A DNA stretch of 64,000 nt from Leuconostoc holzapfelii (GCF_012396485.1 NZ_JAAXPO010000002.1:1-64000); one strand, 5' to 3'; counted from the first letter of the stretch, positions 28,626 to 38,588 are shown. Numbers and translations: made by a program. Notes: generated by a model not told the origin, from the sequence alone.

Positions 28626-30098
28626 TTAGCTTAATGTGTGCTTTGCAATGGCTGGCTTTTGTTCAAACAAACGACTCGTTTGTTCAAAAGCATAACCTGT
28701 CTGATAAACGGTCGCTTCGTCAAATGGGCGGCCAATAATTTGCAACCCAACCGGCAACCCGTCAACAAATCCAGCATTAACAGACATACCAGGCAAACCA
28801 GCCAAATTCACTGGAATGGTCAAGACGTCAGCCAAATACATGGCTGTGGGATCATCCACTTCTTCACCCAAACCATAAGCTACCGTTGGCGCTGTTGGTC
28901 CCACAATCACATCATAATCAGCAAACACTTTGTTAAAGTCTTCAATCAACAACGTCCGGATTTTAGCGGCTTTCTTAAAGAACGCATCGTAAGCACCGGC
29001 TGACAATGAAAATGTGCCCAGCATAATCCGGCGCTTCACTTCATCACCGAACCCTTCTGAACGCGTCTTAATGTAGAGTTCTTCCAAGTTCTTCACATCG
29101 TCAGCGCGGAAGCCGTAACGCACACCGTCATAACGCTGCACGTTAGATGATGCTTCAGAAGACATGATGATATAATAAGCCGCCACACCATATTTTGTGT
29201 GGGGTAAGCTGACTTCATCCACTGTTGCACCAAGGGCTTCTAGTTGCGCAATCGCAGCTTTCACCGTGCTGGCAACCTTTGGATCAATCCCTTCACCAAA
29301 GTATTCCTTTGGTACGGCGATTTTCAAGCCTTTGACATCACCCGTTAATTTCGCTGTGAAATCGGGTACTTCACGTTCAGATGACGTTGAATCTTTGGCA
29401 TCAAAACCTGAAATGGCATTTAAGACCAACGCATTATCTTTGACCGTGCGTGTAAACGGCCCAATTTGATCCAATGATGACGCCATGGCAAACAAGCCCC
29501 AACGTGACACACGACCATATGTTGGCTTAAGCCCAACAATGCCGTTAAAAGCAGCTGGTTGGCGAATTGAACCACCCGTATCTGATCCCAAAGTAAATGG
29601 TACTAAACCAGCTGCAACTGCTGCGGCTGACCCACCAGATGACCCACCAGGGACCTTTGTTTGATCCCACGCATTTGCTGTTGTCTTATAATATGACGTT
29701 TCTGTTGACCCACCCATGGCAAACTCATCCATGTTCGTCTTCCCAACAGAAATCGCGCCAGCCGCTTGCAACTTATCAACAACTGTTGCATTATATACAG
29801 GCTTAAACCCTTCTAAGATGTGTGATGCACCCGTGGTTTGAATCCCTTCAGTTGCCAAATTGTCTTTCAAAGCTAATGGGACACCGGCTAAGGTTTGGGT
29901 AAAGTCTTGTTTGTCATCCACTGCTTTGGCCTGTGCCAAAGCGGCTTCTGGATTAGTCATAATAAATGCCTCAAGTTGGGGATCAACTTGGGCCACGTTA
30001 TCCAACGTTGCTTGTGTCAGTTCGACTGCCGTCATCTCTTTGGCAGCTAGCTTGTCATGCAAAGTTGTGAGGTCATTATCAAAAAAGTTAAACGTCAT
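28626..30098 (-). CDS. gatA: Asp/Glu-tRNA amidotransferase subunit A
   Basis: The amidase subunit that releases ammonia from glutamine. 490 residues with the amidase-signature Ser-cisSer-Lys triad: [20 protein letters not shown] holds the Lys, and [20 protein letters not shown] and [14 protein letters not shown] hold the two serines. GAAGGAGAG lies 5 nt before the ATG, immediately after gatC. Confidence 0.97.
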   Translation of the reverse strand: MTFNFFDNDLTTLHDKLAAKEMTAVELTQATLDNVAQVDPQLEAFIMTNPEAALAQAKAVDDKQDFTQTLAGVPLALKDNLATEGIQTTGASHILEGFKPVYNATVVDKLQAAGAISVGKTNMDEFAMGGSTETSYYKTTANAWDQTKVPGGSSGGSAAAVAAGLVPFTLGSDTGGSIRQPAAFNGIVGLKPTYGRVSRWGLFAMASSLDQIGPFTRTVKDNALVLNAISGFDAKDSTSSEREVPDFTAKLTGDVKGLKIAVPKEYFGEGIDPKVASTVKAAIAQLEALGATVDEVSLPHTKYGVAAYYIIMSSEASSNVQRYDGVRYGFRADDVKNLEELYIKTRSEGFGDEVKRRIMLGTFSLSAGAYDAFFKKAAKIRTLLIEDFNKVFADYDVIVGPTAPTVAYGLGEEVDDPTAMYLADVLTIPVNLAGLPGMSVNAGFVDGLPVGLQIIGRPFDEATVYQTGYAFEQTSRLFEQKPAIAKHTLS

Positions 30099-30100
30099 GA

Positions 30101-30409
30101 TTACTCTCCTTCGCCATCCAAAATTGCTGGCACTTTAATCAATCCCGCTGCCGACTCAGGTGCATTGTCTAACAGTGCTTGTTTTTGGTGCCAATTTTCA
30201 GCGACATCTTGGCGCAAATGATTGACATTTTCAGTGACCGAATACGTCGGTTCAACCGCCGTTGTATCCACTTCGCCAAGCGTGTCAAAAATATTTAAGA
30301 TGTCTCCCAATTGCGTTGTAAATTGTTCTAATTCGGCATCGTCAAATGCTAATTTAGCCAAATGAGCAACGTGCGCAACTTCTTCTTTTGAAATCGTTGT
30401 TTCAGACAT
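30101..30409 (-). CDS. gatC: Asp/Glu-tRNA amidotransferase subunit C
   Basis: 102-residue subunit that wraps around the GatA-GatB interface. [20 protein letters not shown] and [17 protein letters not shown] are typical, as is the C-terminal [17 protein letters not shown] lies 8 nt before the ATG. It is the first gene of the gatCAB operon, divergent from rpsO. Confidence 0.95.
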   Translation of the reverse strand: MSETTISKEEVAHVAHLAKLAFDDAELEQFTTQLGDILNIFDTLGEVDTTAVEPTYSVTENVNHLRQDVAENWHQKQALLDNAPESAAGLIKVPAILDGEGE

Positions 30410-30511
30410 TTACTTACTCCTTTAAACATGCGTCATGTCCCGCATTTTGCTGCACAATCAACACTTCATATATACTTATTTATTCTACCATAAGTCAAGC
30501 GCTCCCTTCGC

Positions 30512-30638
30512 TTGCATTTTAAAAACATTGGCGTATAATTGAATTTGTTGTATAAACAACGTGACCAACTACTTTGTTTAGCGTCTCACCGTCGCTTCAC
30601 ACAGTTCTTGGCGACATTTTAGAAAGGTGGATATGATT
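30512..30638 (+). promoter_or_regulatory. rpsO promoter and leader
   Basis: TTGCAT (30512-30517), 16 bp, TATAAT (30534-30539). The roughly 95-nt leader has a GTCGC/GCGAC stem before the AAAGGTGG ribosome site. S15 commonly binds its own leader in bacteria, so autoregulation is possible but not shown. Confidence 0.5.
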
Positions 30639-30908
30639 ATGGCCCTTACACAAGAACGTAAGAACGAAATCATCAAGGAATATGCTCGCCACGAAGGCGA
30701 TACAGGTTCAGCTGAAGTACAAATCGCAGTTTTGACTGCTGATATTAACGAGTTGAACGTACACATGGCAGCTCACAAGCATGATTTCCACTCACAACGT
30801 GGTTTGATGAAGAAGATCGGTAGCCGTCGTAACTTGTTACGTTACCTCCGCAACACTGATATTCAACGTTATCGTGAATTGATCCAACGCTTAGGTTTGC
30901 GTCGTTAA
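30639..30908 (+). CDS. rpsO: 30S ribosomal protein S15
   Basis: 89 residues, the standard S15 length, from [20 protein letters not shown] to LIQRLGLRR. The conserved H-S-x-R-G-L ([20 protein letters not shown]) is intact. The ATG at 30639 fits AAAGGTGG; an upstream GTG in the same frame overlaps that site and is rejected. S15 binds 16S rRNA in the central domain. rpsT follows 52 bp downstream and likely shares the transcript. Confidence 0.98.
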   Translation: MALTQERKNEIIKEYARHEGDTGSAEVQIAVLTADINELNVHMAAHKHDFHSQRGLMKKIGSRRNLLRYLRNTDIQRYRELIQRLGLRR

Positions 30909-30960
30909 TCTTTTTAAGATTACTTGAAAACCTCGTATCAAATTTAAGGAGAAAAGACAT

Positions 30961-31212
30961 ATGCCTGTTATTGAATCAGCAATTCAACGTGTTCGTCTTA
31001 CGAAAAAGCAACACGATCGTAACGAACCTCAAATCAGTGCTTACCGTACAGCTGTTAAGCGTTTTGAAAAAGCTTCAGCTGCTGGTGAAGACAATTTGGC
31101 AGAATTATACAAGACTGCTTCTTCTGCAATTGATCGCGCCCACTCAAAGGGTTTGATCAAGAAGAACAAGGCTTCACGTGAAAAGTCACGTTTGGCAAAG
31201 TACGTCAAGTAA
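30961..31212 (+). CDS. rpsT: 30S ribosomal protein S20
   Basis: 83 residues, basic and helical, an early binder of 16S rRNA. The start MPVIESAIQRVRLTKKQHDR differs from the usual MANIKSAIKR opening but the remainder (AASSAIDRAHSKGLIKKNKA with SRLAKYVK end) is clearly S20. AAGGAG lies 8 nt before the ATG. A strong terminator follows. Confidence 0.95.
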   Translation: MPVIESAIQRVRLTKKQHDRNEPQISAYRTAVKRFEKASAAGEDNLAELYKTASSAIDRAHSKGLIKKNKASREKSRLAKYVK

Positions 31213-31214
31213 TT

Positions 31215-31251
31215 TAAAAACACCTTGGAAATAGTTCCAAGGTGTTTTTTT
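31215..31251. terminator. Terminator between rpsT and holA
   Basis: CACCTTGGAA/TTCCAAGGTG stem with A and T runs; serves converging genes. Confidence 0.92.
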
Positions 31252-32248
31252 ATGCGCTTTTTAAGATAAACCGTTCAAAGAATAAGTCAGGTGCTTGCGT
31301 CGTCGACTTTAATTTAATCTCAATGTCTACCATGCCTAAATATCCAGCACGCAAAGTTGGCAAATGATACTGCCGCAGCATGTTCTTGGCTAACTTCACC
31401 CGATATGGATGGACACCGAGTGTTTGACCAATGACTTGATCCGTGCCAGTCATGCCAGCAATTTGTAAAAGTAACCGAAATTGCCCAGTTAATACTGCGT
31501 TAATTCGCAGCGCTGGCTCACCACTTTGCAGCAAATCGCGATAAATCGTGAGGGCTTTTTTAGCTTGTCGCGTCATCACAGCGTCAACAAGGTCAAACAC
31601 CGTTGCCGTCAGTGTTTTAGGCACTAATGCAGACACGGCAATCAGGGTAATCTGTTTATCTTTGGCTGCATAAGCGATTAACTTCGGCAACTCATTGGTC
31701 ATCGCTGAATACTGTGCATTCGTGCGTAAAAGTAATTCTTGCATCGCATCGGGCGTAATGTGGTAACTTCGTTGCGTCAATTGCTGAGTGATAGCTTGCT
31801 TGGCTTGTTGTTCATTTAAAGCTGGCAAGTCAATATGCTCGGCTGCTTGCAGCAAGGCCTTGGTGAGTTTTTTTCGCTTATCAACTTTTAAATCATTGAT
31901 AAAGAAAACAACAATATTTTCACTGACTGGCTGGCTTAATAATTGCGTGAGCTGCTTTTGCTCCTGATCAGAAACTTTGCCTTTTGCAGTTAAAAATTCT
32001 GGATTGTCGACCAAAATCACCCGATGACCGCCAAAAAACGGCATCGACATCGCATCATTTAATAACACATCAACACCTTGCGTGGCCAAATCAAACTGGC
32101 TTAAATTCATGTCAACGTCTTCTAGTTGAATCAGGGTCTTAAAAGCCGTTCGTGCCCGTTGAATCAACGTTGGTTCATCACCAATCACGACATAGAAATT
32201 GGCTAAGGCATCATTTTGTATTTGTTGTTGTAATTGTTGCAGATTCAT
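31250..32248 (-). CDS. holA: DNA polymerase III delta subunit
   Basis: Clamp-loader subunit that opens the sliding clamp. The start at 32248 (MNLQQLQQQI...) has GAGG about 12 nt upstream; a longer frame runs into comEC. 332 residues. YVVIGDEPTLIQRARTAFKT is the usual delta N-terminal segment (a degenerate P-loop position) and VILVDNPEFLT lies in the domain I core. It overlaps the end of comEC, giving the common order comEA-comEC-holA. Confidence 0.93.
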   Translation of the reverse strand: MNLQQLQQQIQNDALANFYVVIGDEPTLIQRARTAFKTLIQLEDVDMNLSQFDLATQGVDVLLNDAMSMPFFGGHRVILVDNPEFLTAKGKVSDQEQKQLTQLLSQPVSENIVVFFINDLKVDKRKKLTKALLQAAEHIDLPALNEQQAKQAITQQLTQRSYHITPDAMQELLLRTNAQYSAMTNELPKLIAYAAKDKQITLIAVSALVPKTLTATVFDLVDAVMTRQAKKALTIYRDLLQSGEPALRINAVLTGQFRLLLQIAGMTGTDQVIGQTLGVHPYRVKLAKNMLRQYHLPTLRAGYLGMVDIEIKLKSTTQAPDLFFERFILKSA

Positions 32249-34505
32249 TTGGCACTTTAACCTCAAAACGTCCTTTTTCTCCAAAATAACTGTATCTAAT
32301 CATACCATTTGTTTGCGTGTTAAAGCTGGCCAAATGATTTTCTTGCATGGTTTTTAAAGTTTCGGCATGGGGATGGTGATACCGGTTATCACGCCCCGCT
32401 GATATCAATACCACTTTTGGCTGCCAACGCGCGATAACGTCTGGATTGGTCGCCGTTTTTGAGCCATGATGACCAAGTTTCATAATATCCACGGCTAACT
32501 TTGGATATTGCGCAGCCACGCTAGCTTCCCCAGCTTGATCGAGATCACCAGCTGTGAAAATATTTTGGCCGCCGAGTCGACACCACAAGGCGAGACTATC
32601 TTCATTTTTAGCTTGACCAGACGTGGTTGGATGTAAAATTGCAAAAGGAAAATTGGGTACCTGCGCGCCGGCTGTGACTTCGATCACTTGTGCCTGTCTT
32701 AAAAAAGGTTGGATTTCCCGCTTAAAGGCAGCCTGTTGTTGCATCCCCGCTGGCACAATCACGCGCGTGACCACCAACTTTTCTAAAATCACTTTGGCAT
32801 AACCAATATGATCCGTATCTTGATGCGTTAATACTAAATTATCCACACGGCTAATCCCAAGACTATGAAGATAATTCACAATGACAGTTTCTCCAGCTGT
32901 GCGGTTGCGTAGGGTCTGTTGCCAAGGTTTTTTCTTAGCAAACTGCGGTGCCCCACCAGTATCAATCAAAGTGACCGACCGATTCAGTGGCGTCCGCAAA
33001 AGCGCGGCATCCCCTTGCCCAATATCAAACGTCGTTAATTCACCCCGTAACGGATACTTCACACCAACCATGGCAATAAGTAACATCACGAACCACAACC
33101 ACCGCACCCTCTGAGCCATGCTTTTGTATGGGACAAAACTCATAAGCGCCAATAACAATAACACCAGCGTGACCCACCATGGCAGTTTGCCAATAATGAC
33201 TTGTCCTGGCAGTTGGGCAAGCCAATCAACCGCCTTGGCAAACGTCGCGATAATGACATTCATCAGCCTTGAGACAGCGACAACGTCCTGCCCCAACCAG
33301 CCAATCAAAACGCACGGGACAATGAGCACACTAAACAAAGGGATGGCTAAACAATTCGCTAACGTCTGTAAAAGGTGCCAAGTGAATTGTTGGGCTGTCA
33401 GCAGGACAAAACTCACTAGGCTAAGCCAAAGATTTGTTTGCCAAAACGTCAATTGCGCTGAAAATAACAGGCAAAATGTCAAAACAAAAGATAATTGCCC
33501 ACCTAACGTCAATAAAATGGCAGGTTGATAAATTAAACTCCCGAGTAAACTAATGGCCCACACCGCTTCAGGCGGACACCGACGCCAACCCAAAGCGCCA
33601 CCTAAGCGAAAAATCCCAGCGATGACGGCCCGCACCAATATACCGGGTGCGCCAGTAAAAATAAAATAAGCTAATAACGCAACTATTCCGACGGCCACAG
33701 TGACTTCTTGTGGACACCATAACCGCCTGAGAATCGCTATCAGTGCTAGTAACAAATAAGTCACTTGAAAGCCAGACACACTAAAGAGATGGACCAAGCC
33801 AAGTGTTTGCACCCCAGGATTTTGGTTATAAAATGCCTTTGGCGGGGCGCCCAAAATCAAAGCTTGCGCATACTCACCTAACGGTGCTGGTAATTTGGCC
33901 GCGTTCGCCATGGCTTGGGCATGCCAATTGTGTAGTTGATCGCCAACCTGTTGCCAAAACGGTTTTTTCGCTGGCTGGGTTAGGACTAAAGTTGAAAACT
34001 TAATCTGATGGGTGATGCTTTGCGTCGCAAAATAATCTTGCGGGTCAAACTGATTAAAATTCGTTGCTGGCATAAGCCGCGTTTTCACACCTTGGCCGCT
34101 AAACTGACTGACGCGGTCAAAACTCAGCCATTGCTTCTGTGCTTGCTCCGTGTGGATTTGAAAGATAAAACGGACTTTTTCACCACTGCCAGCCAGTTGG
34201 CATGTCCCGCGTAACCACTCACCATCAACAGTCAGATCATCTGGCAATAAACGACCGGAAATATAGGTGCTGGTACGCGTTGTATTGTGTGCCTGCTGCA
34301 ACAATCGGTGGGCATCCCAGCTAAAATAACTAACCATTGGCAGACCCAGGAAAAGTAATAGCATCACGCGACGAAATGATACTTGCCTGAAATAAACAAT
34401 CCCCATCAGCAAGCACAGTGTTACTGTCATTGGATTAAAGCGGTAAATACACCCGCTCACAGCGGCAATACACAGACTCACATGTAATAAATCACGGCTC
34501 GTCAT
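32211..34505 (-). CDS. comEC: Competence DNA-uptake channel ComEC
   Basis: 764 residues. The ComEC core is membrane-embedded: several helices at 1-65, an OB-like external domain about 70-190, the Competence domain about 215-480 (LGLVHLFSVSGFQVTYLLLA), then a metallo-beta-lactamase domain with LTHQDTDHIGYAK and LGHHGSKTAT. It carries single-stranded DNA across the membrane in transformation. TAATG joins it to comEA. Both genes appear intact; other competence genes are outside the window. Confidence 0.95.
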   Translation of the reverse strand: MTSRDLLHVSLCIAAVSGCIYRFNPMTVTLCLLMGIVYFRQVSFRRVMLLLFLGLPMVSYFSWDAHRLLQQAHNTTRTSTYISGRLLPDDLTVDGEWLRGTCQLAGSGEKVRFIFQIHTEQAQKQWLSFDRVSQFSGQGVKTRLMPATNFNQFDPQDYFATQSITHQIKFSTLVLTQPAKKPFWQQVGDQLHNWHAQAMANAAKLPAPLGEYAQALILGAPPKAFYNQNPGVQTLGLVHLFSVSGFQVTYLLLALIAILRRLWCPQEVTVAVGIVALLAYFIFTGAPGILVRAVIAGIFRLGGALGWRRCPPEAVWAISLLGSLIYQPAILLTLGGQLSFVLTFCLLFSAQLTFWQTNLWLSLVSFVLLTAQQFTWHLLQTLANCLAIPLFSVLIVPCVLIGWLGQDVVAVSRLMNVIIATFAKAVDWLAQLPGQVIIGKLPWWVTLVLLLLALMSFVPYKSMAQRVRWLWFVMLLIAMVGVKYPLRGELTTFDIGQGDAALLRTPLNRSVTLIDTGGAPQFAKKKPWQQTLRNRTAGETVIVNYLHSLGISRVDNLVLTHQDTDHIGYAKVILEKLVVTRVIVPAGMQQQAAFKREIQPFLRQAQVIEVTAGAQVPNFPFAILHPTTSGQAKNEDSLALWCRLGGQNIFTAGDLDQAGEASVAAQYPKLAVDIMKLGHHGSKTATNPDVIARWQPKVVLISAGRDNRYHHPHAETLKTMQENHLASFNTQTNGMIRYSYFGEKGRFEVKVPNESATITTTNTK

Positions 34506-35131
34506 TATACCGTCAGCTTATCTTTGAGGGTTTCAAATCGTTTTTCACCAATGCCTGAGACAGCCTTTAAGTCTGTTATTTGTTTAAACCCGCCATTGGT
34601 TTGTCGATACGCAATGATTTGCTCGGCTTTTTTCTCCCCAATGCCTTCCAGCATTTGGAGTTCATCGACCGTTGCCGTATTCAAATTGACCTTTGCTTGA
34701 TTCGCCGATTGATTCTGACCTCCGGCACCTGTCACTGGCCCCGTTTCACCTTTTTCTGGGACATAAATCATTTGGCCGTCAGTTAATTTTTGTGCCAAGT
34801 TAATTTGTAAGCTGTCTGCCTGTTCAGTCAATCCGCCGGCTTGCGCAATCACAGCTTGCAGCCGTGGCTGCTGGCTGACTTCATAAACCCCTGGCCGTTT
34901 AACAGCACCTTTAATATCAATTAAGATCTTATCATTAGTTGCGCGCGTGTTTTGTGCTTGTTTTGGCTGACTTGCTTGGCTGGCACTTTGTTGTGGTTGT
35001 GGTATCGTTTTAGTAGGCTGCCTCGTCACGGCAAAAAATAGCAAGCACACACCAGCGACTAACAACCCCACGACAAGCCAGCGTCGATGTGCAAGCCATG
35101 TTGATTTAAACTGTTCAAATTGTTCGATCAT
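34505..35131 (-). CDS. comEA: DNA-binding competence protein ComEA
   Basis: 208 residues from ATG 35131, placed by AAAGGAG 5 nt upstream. One N-terminal membrane helix (about 20-38), a Gln/Ser-rich linker, a SLBB domain (LIDIKGAVKRPGVYEVSQQP), and tandem helix-hairpin-helix motifs at the end (LQMLEGIGEKKAEQIIAYRQ and VSGIGEKRFETLKD). It binds duplex DNA outside the membrane and feeds ComEC. Confidence 0.95.
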   Translation of the reverse strand: MIEQFEQFKSTWLAHRRWLVVGLLVAGVCLLFFAVTRQPTKTIPQPQQSASQASQPKQAQNTRATNDKILIDIKGAVKRPGVYEVSQQPRLQAVIAQAGGLTEQADSLQINLAQKLTDGQMIYVPEKGETGPVTGAGGQNQSANQAKVNLNTATVDELQMLEGIGEKKAEQIIAYRQTNGGFKQITDLKAVSGIGEKRFETLKDKLTV

Positions 35132-35177
35132 GCCCACTCCTTTTCATGCATCATACGTCAATAGCATTAAAAGCACT

Positions 35178-35414
35178 AAAAAACACCTAACCGAAGTTAG
35201 GTGTTAGTTTGGCATGTAAGATGCGCTCTTACGGGCGGTCATTGGTTGTCACGCCAATAACAAAGTCGCGTCACCTCAGTGCAAGCACTGTTAGTCAAGG
35301 TGAGATAATGGGGTTCCACAACCACCATTAACACCTGCATCTATACGAGATGTGTGATTGAACACAGCAGGCCGCCTTCGGCGCTAATGTTTCAAGCGCT
35401 TCGACTCATCGCAT
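35178..35414 (-). ncRNA. ssrS: 6S RNA candidate
   Basis: A stand-alone minus-strand unit: TTGACG (35445-35450), 18 bp, TAAGAT (35421-35426), about 235 nt of dense structure, then a terminator (AACACCTAAC/GTTAGGTGTT, TTCG loop, T-tail). The RNA can fold into a rod: ATGCG pairs with distal CGCAT, and GGCGG with distal CCGCC. CCTGCTGTGTTC on the 5' side resembles the 6S segment before the open bubble. There is no open frame. It lies just upstream of comEA, so a structured leader of comEA is the alternative. Confidence 0.5.
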
Positions 35415-35489
35415 AGAAATATCTTATCACATTTACCAACACACCGTCAAGCTTTTTTATTCAGCCAATAAGTGTCTTTCAGCATAACC

Positions 35490-35504
35490 TGCTATAATAA
35501 GACT
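35490..35504 (+). promoter_or_regulatory. Extended -10 directly before the 35505 gene
   Basis: TGC-TATAAT (TATAAT at 35493-35498), six bases AAGACT, then ATG. No Shine-Dalgarno, so a leaderless mRNA is predicted. Confidence 0.6.
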
Positions 35505-35762
35505 ATGATTAAATTAACACAACTTGAAAAACACGCGATTGGTCGCTTAGCCAATCCAACCCGACTAGCCCTTGAAGATCTCATGGTGCCAGATTTTTAT
35601 GGCGACACACCCCACCAACTGGCCGCCTACGTCATTGAGACATATGACCTAGGCCAACTGGATGGCGTTAAAAGCACTACTGCGGCACATGTCTTAGATT
35701 TTACTTGTCAATTCGATGCGCAAACCCTGCGGGTCACCGGAAAAATTATCCGCCAAGTTTAG
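35505..35762 (+). CDS. Unknown small protein, 85 aa
   Basis: Starts MIKLTQLEKHAIGRLANPTR. It is soluble and acidic in the middle, with no motif I know. The start is set by the promoter geometry, since the upstream part of the frame overlaps the -10. Its 3' end overlaps the converging 35759 gene by 4 bp. Codon use looks like the neighbours, so it is probably a real gene. Confidence 0.65.
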   Translation: MIKLTQLEKHAIGRLANPTRLALEDLMVPDFYGDTPHQLAAYVIETYDLGQLDGVKSTTAAHVLDFTCQFDAQTLRVTGKIIRQV

Positions 35763-36232
35763 TCCTCAGCCGACGCGTCAGCTGCCTGCTGGGTTAAAAT
35801 AGCTTGAAACTGCGTATCAAACCAAGTCGAAATCTTTTGTTTCACGCTTTCAGGGTCATCCACATATGCAGCAACTGAACTGGCCAGCGCAATTTTAAGT
35901 TGCGATTGGCTCACTTCAGGATTTTCAATGATCATGTAAAGATTGACTTCATAATCTGTTTTATCTGGCCAAATCAGCTTATTCAATTGGTTCGTATACC
36001 GTTGTGGCAAGTTGATGACATTGGTTTCTAATGTCAACGTGGTCCCGCCTTCAGTAACGCCACCATTAATCGTTAACGCAATATGCATCAAATTTGTGTC
36101 AGCAATATGATCATCTAAAGCAGCAAAGAGATCATCTAAAGCAATTTGTTCGTGATCTGTTTGCGTTAGATTTAACGTATCGCTATCCTGTGCTGTAAGA
36201 TGTGCTAACGCTTGTTCACCAGTTATTTGCAT
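35759..36232 (-). CDS. Unknown protein, about 157 aa
   Basis: Two adjacent ATG codons are available (36235 and 36232); the second gives better spacing from GAGGG. The sequence is acidic with no membrane helix. LMHIALTINGGVTEGGTTLTLETNVINLPQ reads like a beta-sheet core with conserved hydrophobics, and a helical tail follows; this recalls the SecB-like DUF1149 family of LAB, but I am not certain. It lies downstream of glmU, separated by a terminator. Confidence 0.6.
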   Translation of the reverse strand: MQITGEQALAHLTAQDSDTLNLTQTDHEQIALDDLFAALDDHIADTNLMHIALTINGGVTEGGTTLTLETNVINLPQRYTNQLNKLIWPDKTDYEVNLYMIIENPEVSQSQLKIALASSVAAYVDDPESVKQKISTWFDTQFQAILTQQAADASAED

Positions 36233-36270
36233 CATTTGCCCTCAAAATTTTAATAGTTCTATCTTATCAT

Positions 36271-36321
36271 AAAAAACGTCCAGCATTTCGGGGTAATCTC
36301 CCACTTCTCTGGACGTTTTTT
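36271..36321 (-). terminator. glmU terminator
   Basis: AAAACGTCCAG/CTGGACGTTTT stem with a 25-nt loop and T-run on the minus strand. Confidence 0.8.
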
Positions 36322-36329
36322 CTTTGAAA

Positions 36330-37703
36330 TTATTGATGTGGCATCCGATCCCAAAAATCCACCTTATTCACTTGGCGACTCCGAGCAATTCCCATGGCAT
36401 GCTTGGGAATATCTGCAGTAATTGTTGATCCTGCAGCGGTGATGGCCTCGTCAGCAATCACCACCGGCGCTACAAGCTTTGTATTTGAGCCGATAAAGGC
36501 ACGATCCCCAACGGTGGTATTGAACTTGTTCACACCATCATAGTTGACAAAAATTGTCCCGGCACCAATATTCACTGCTTCACCAACTGTCGCATTGCCA
36601 ATATAAGTCAGATGACCAGCCTTAGTATTGGCAGCCAAAGTCGCTTGCTTAACTTCCACAAAGTTGCCCACATGAACCGCGTTACCCAAGTTGGCCTTCG
36701 GCCGCAAATGCGCATATGGCCCAACCGTCACATCATCCGCCAAAACGGCTGACTCAAGATGCGAGGCCGTAATGACATTGCGATCGCCAATTTGGCTATC
36801 TTGAATCCGTGAACCTTGGGTAATGACGTTATCCTGGCCAATGTGGGTGTGTCCTAAAATCGTCACGCCACCTTCAATGACTGTATCTGAACCAATCGTC
36901 ACTTTAGCATCAATGTAGGTATTGGCAGGATCAATTAACTCCACACCGGCAACCATTAACCCATGATTGATGCGTTCGTGCATCACCCGATTTGCAACAG
37001 CCAAGGCAACACGATCATTCACGCCCAATGATTCTGTAAAATCTTGTAGGGTGTGCGCCCCAATTTGATGTCCTGATTGCCTCAAGATATCCAATGTATC
37101 AGGCAAATAATATTCCCCTTGGGCATTGTTATTTTTGACCTGTGATAGGGCTTCAAAAAGCAACTGATTATCAAAGACATAAACGCCAGTGTTAATTTCT
37201 TGAATCCGTCGTTCTGTCACACTGGCATCTTTTTGTTCGACAATTTTGAGTACCGTATCATCATCCGCACGTACAATTCGGCCATAACCTGTCGGATCAT
37301 CTGCAATCGCTGTAAGTACCGTCACGGCATTTTTAGAATTTTGATGCGCTTGGATAAATTCAATTAGCGTTTCAGAACGAAACATTGGCGTATCGCCTGA
37401 CATAATCAAGGTCACACCCAGACTATCTGCTAATTGGGGTTGTGCTTGTTGAACAGCATGACCAGTACCAAGCTGTTCTTGTTGCAACACAAAGTTACTC
37501 CGTTCGCCCACATGGGCTTGTACGCTTTCCGCACCCACACCAATGACGGTAATTGGCCGTTTATCTGTTAGTGGGGCAACCGCATCTAGTACCCAGTCAA
37601 TCATCGTTTGCCCAGCAACACGATGTAACACCTTTGGGGTTGTCGAACGCATACGCGACCCATGCCCGGCCGCTAAAACCAATACATTTACTTCGTCATT
37701 CAT
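36330..37703 (-). CDS. glmU: Bifunctional GlcNAc-1-phosphate uridyltransferase/acetyltransferase
   Basis: Makes UDP-GlcNAc for wall polymers. 457 residues. The N-terminal pyrophosphorylase has LVLAAGHGSRMRSTTPKVLH; the C-terminal half is a left-handed beta-helix of hexapeptide repeats (IGSDTVIEGGVTILGHTHIG and following), with AHLRPKANLG and VEVKQATLAAN near the acetyl-CoA site. It lies directly downstream of purR, the standard Firmicutes order. GAGG lies 12 nt before the ATG. Confidence 0.97.
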   Translation of the reverse strand: MNDEVNVLVLAAGHGSRMRSTTPKVLHRVAGQTMIDWVLDAVAPLTDKRPITVIGVGAESVQAHVGERSNFVLQQEQLGTGHAVQQAQPQLADSLGVTLIMSGDTPMFRSETLIEFIQAHQNSKNAVTVLTAIADDPTGYGRIVRADDDTVLKIVEQKDASVTERRIQEINTGVYVFDNQLLFEALSQVKNNNAQGEYYLPDTLDILRQSGHQIGAHTLQDFTESLGVNDRVALAVANRVMHERINHGLMVAGVELIDPANTYIDAKVTIGSDTVIEGGVTILGHTHIGQDNVITQGSRIQDSQIGDRNVITASHLESAVLADDVTVGPYAHLRPKANLGNAVHVGNFVEVKQATLAANTKAGHLTYIGNATVGEAVNIGAGTIFVNYDGVNKFNTTVGDRAFIGSNTKLVAPVVIADEAITAAGSTITADIPKHAMGIARSRQVNKVDFWDRMPHQ

Positions 37704-37710
37704 AAAAAAC

Positions 37711-38544
37711 TTACGCCTCGTGCTTGTATATCTCTTCTAAATAGTTCCCAGCAGTCACCAAAATTGGTGCCCCATTCTTCAAATTAGTATCCACATGTAA
37801 CAACGATGTGAAACGATCTAGCAACCGCGTTGCTGAACGGCCTTCGGCAAAGACAGCAGTCCCAACAACCGTCCCGTCAAATTCACTAACCAAAGTTTGC
37901 ATCCCTTGAATCGTGCCGCCAGCTTTCATAAAGTCATCCACAATTAAGACACGTGACCCTGTCCGTAATGAGCGTCGTGACAATTCCATTTTTTCAACAC
38001 GTTTAGATGAACCTGTCAAATAATTCACCGAAACTGTTGGCCCTTCAGTCACTTTGGCATCGTCTCGGACAATCACAAATGGCACATTGAGTTGTTCAGC
38101 CACGGCTTGCGCCAAAGGCACTCCTTTTGTTGCCGCTGTCATGACCGCATCAATATTATCACGCAAGTATTGCGTGGCAATTAAACGACCAGCTTGTCGC
38201 AAAATATCAGGCCGGCCTAATAGATCAGATAAATAGACGTAGCCACCTGGCAAAACACGAGTTTCGTCGTCAACGTCCTGACGAATAGATTCGATAAATG
38301 TTTTAGCTTCATCTTCTGCCATATATGGCACAAAGCGTGCGCCACCTGCAGCACCTGGTACGGTTTCAAGTAACCCTGTCCCACGTTCTTGGAACGTCCG
38401 CTTTAAAATTGATAGATCCTCTGAAATAGATGATTTTGCTGAATCGTAGCGCTTGGCAAAGTAAGACAAAGAAATCAATGTCCGTGGACGTTCTAGCATA
38501 TAACGAGCCATATCAACAAGTCGATCTGAACGGCGTGTTTTCAT
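37711..38544 (-). CDS. purR: Purine repressor PurR (Gram-positive type)
   Basis: 277 residues. A short winged helix (RSDRLVDMARYMLERPRTLI) is followed by a PRTase fold with VLIVDDFMKAGGTIQGM, the PRPP-binding loop. In Bacillus and Lactococcus it controls purine genes in response to PRPP. VNYLTGSSKRVEKMELSRRS is also typical. The ribosome site AAAGGAG lies 36 nt from the ATG and is brought close by a 7-bp stem. glmU follows within 8 bp. Confidence 0.95.
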   Translation of the reverse strand: MKTRRSDRLVDMARYMLERPRTLISLSYFAKRYDSAKSSISEDLSILKRTFQERGTGLLETVPGAAGGARFVPYMAEDEAKTFIESIRQDVDDETRVLPGGYVYLSDLLGRPDILRQAGRLIATQYLRDNIDAVMTAATKGVPLAQAVAEQLNVPFVIVRDDAKVTEGPTVSVNYLTGSSKRVEKMELSRRSLRTGSRVLIVDDFMKAGGTIQGMQTLVSEFDGTVVGTAVFAEGRSATRLLDRFTSLLHVDTNLKNGAPILVTAGNYLEEIYKHEA

Positions 38545-38588
38545 AATATATTTTCGTGCTAAAACGAACTTAGCACATATTCTCCTTT
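38545..38588 (-). promoter_or_regulatory. purR SD-hairpin-ATG leader
   Basis: TCTCCTTT (38581-38588) is AAAGGAGA on the minus strand. GTGCTAA (38570-38576) pairs perfectly with TTAGCAC (38556-38562). The gap to the ATG falls from 36 to about 15 nt when folded. Confidence 0.6.
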
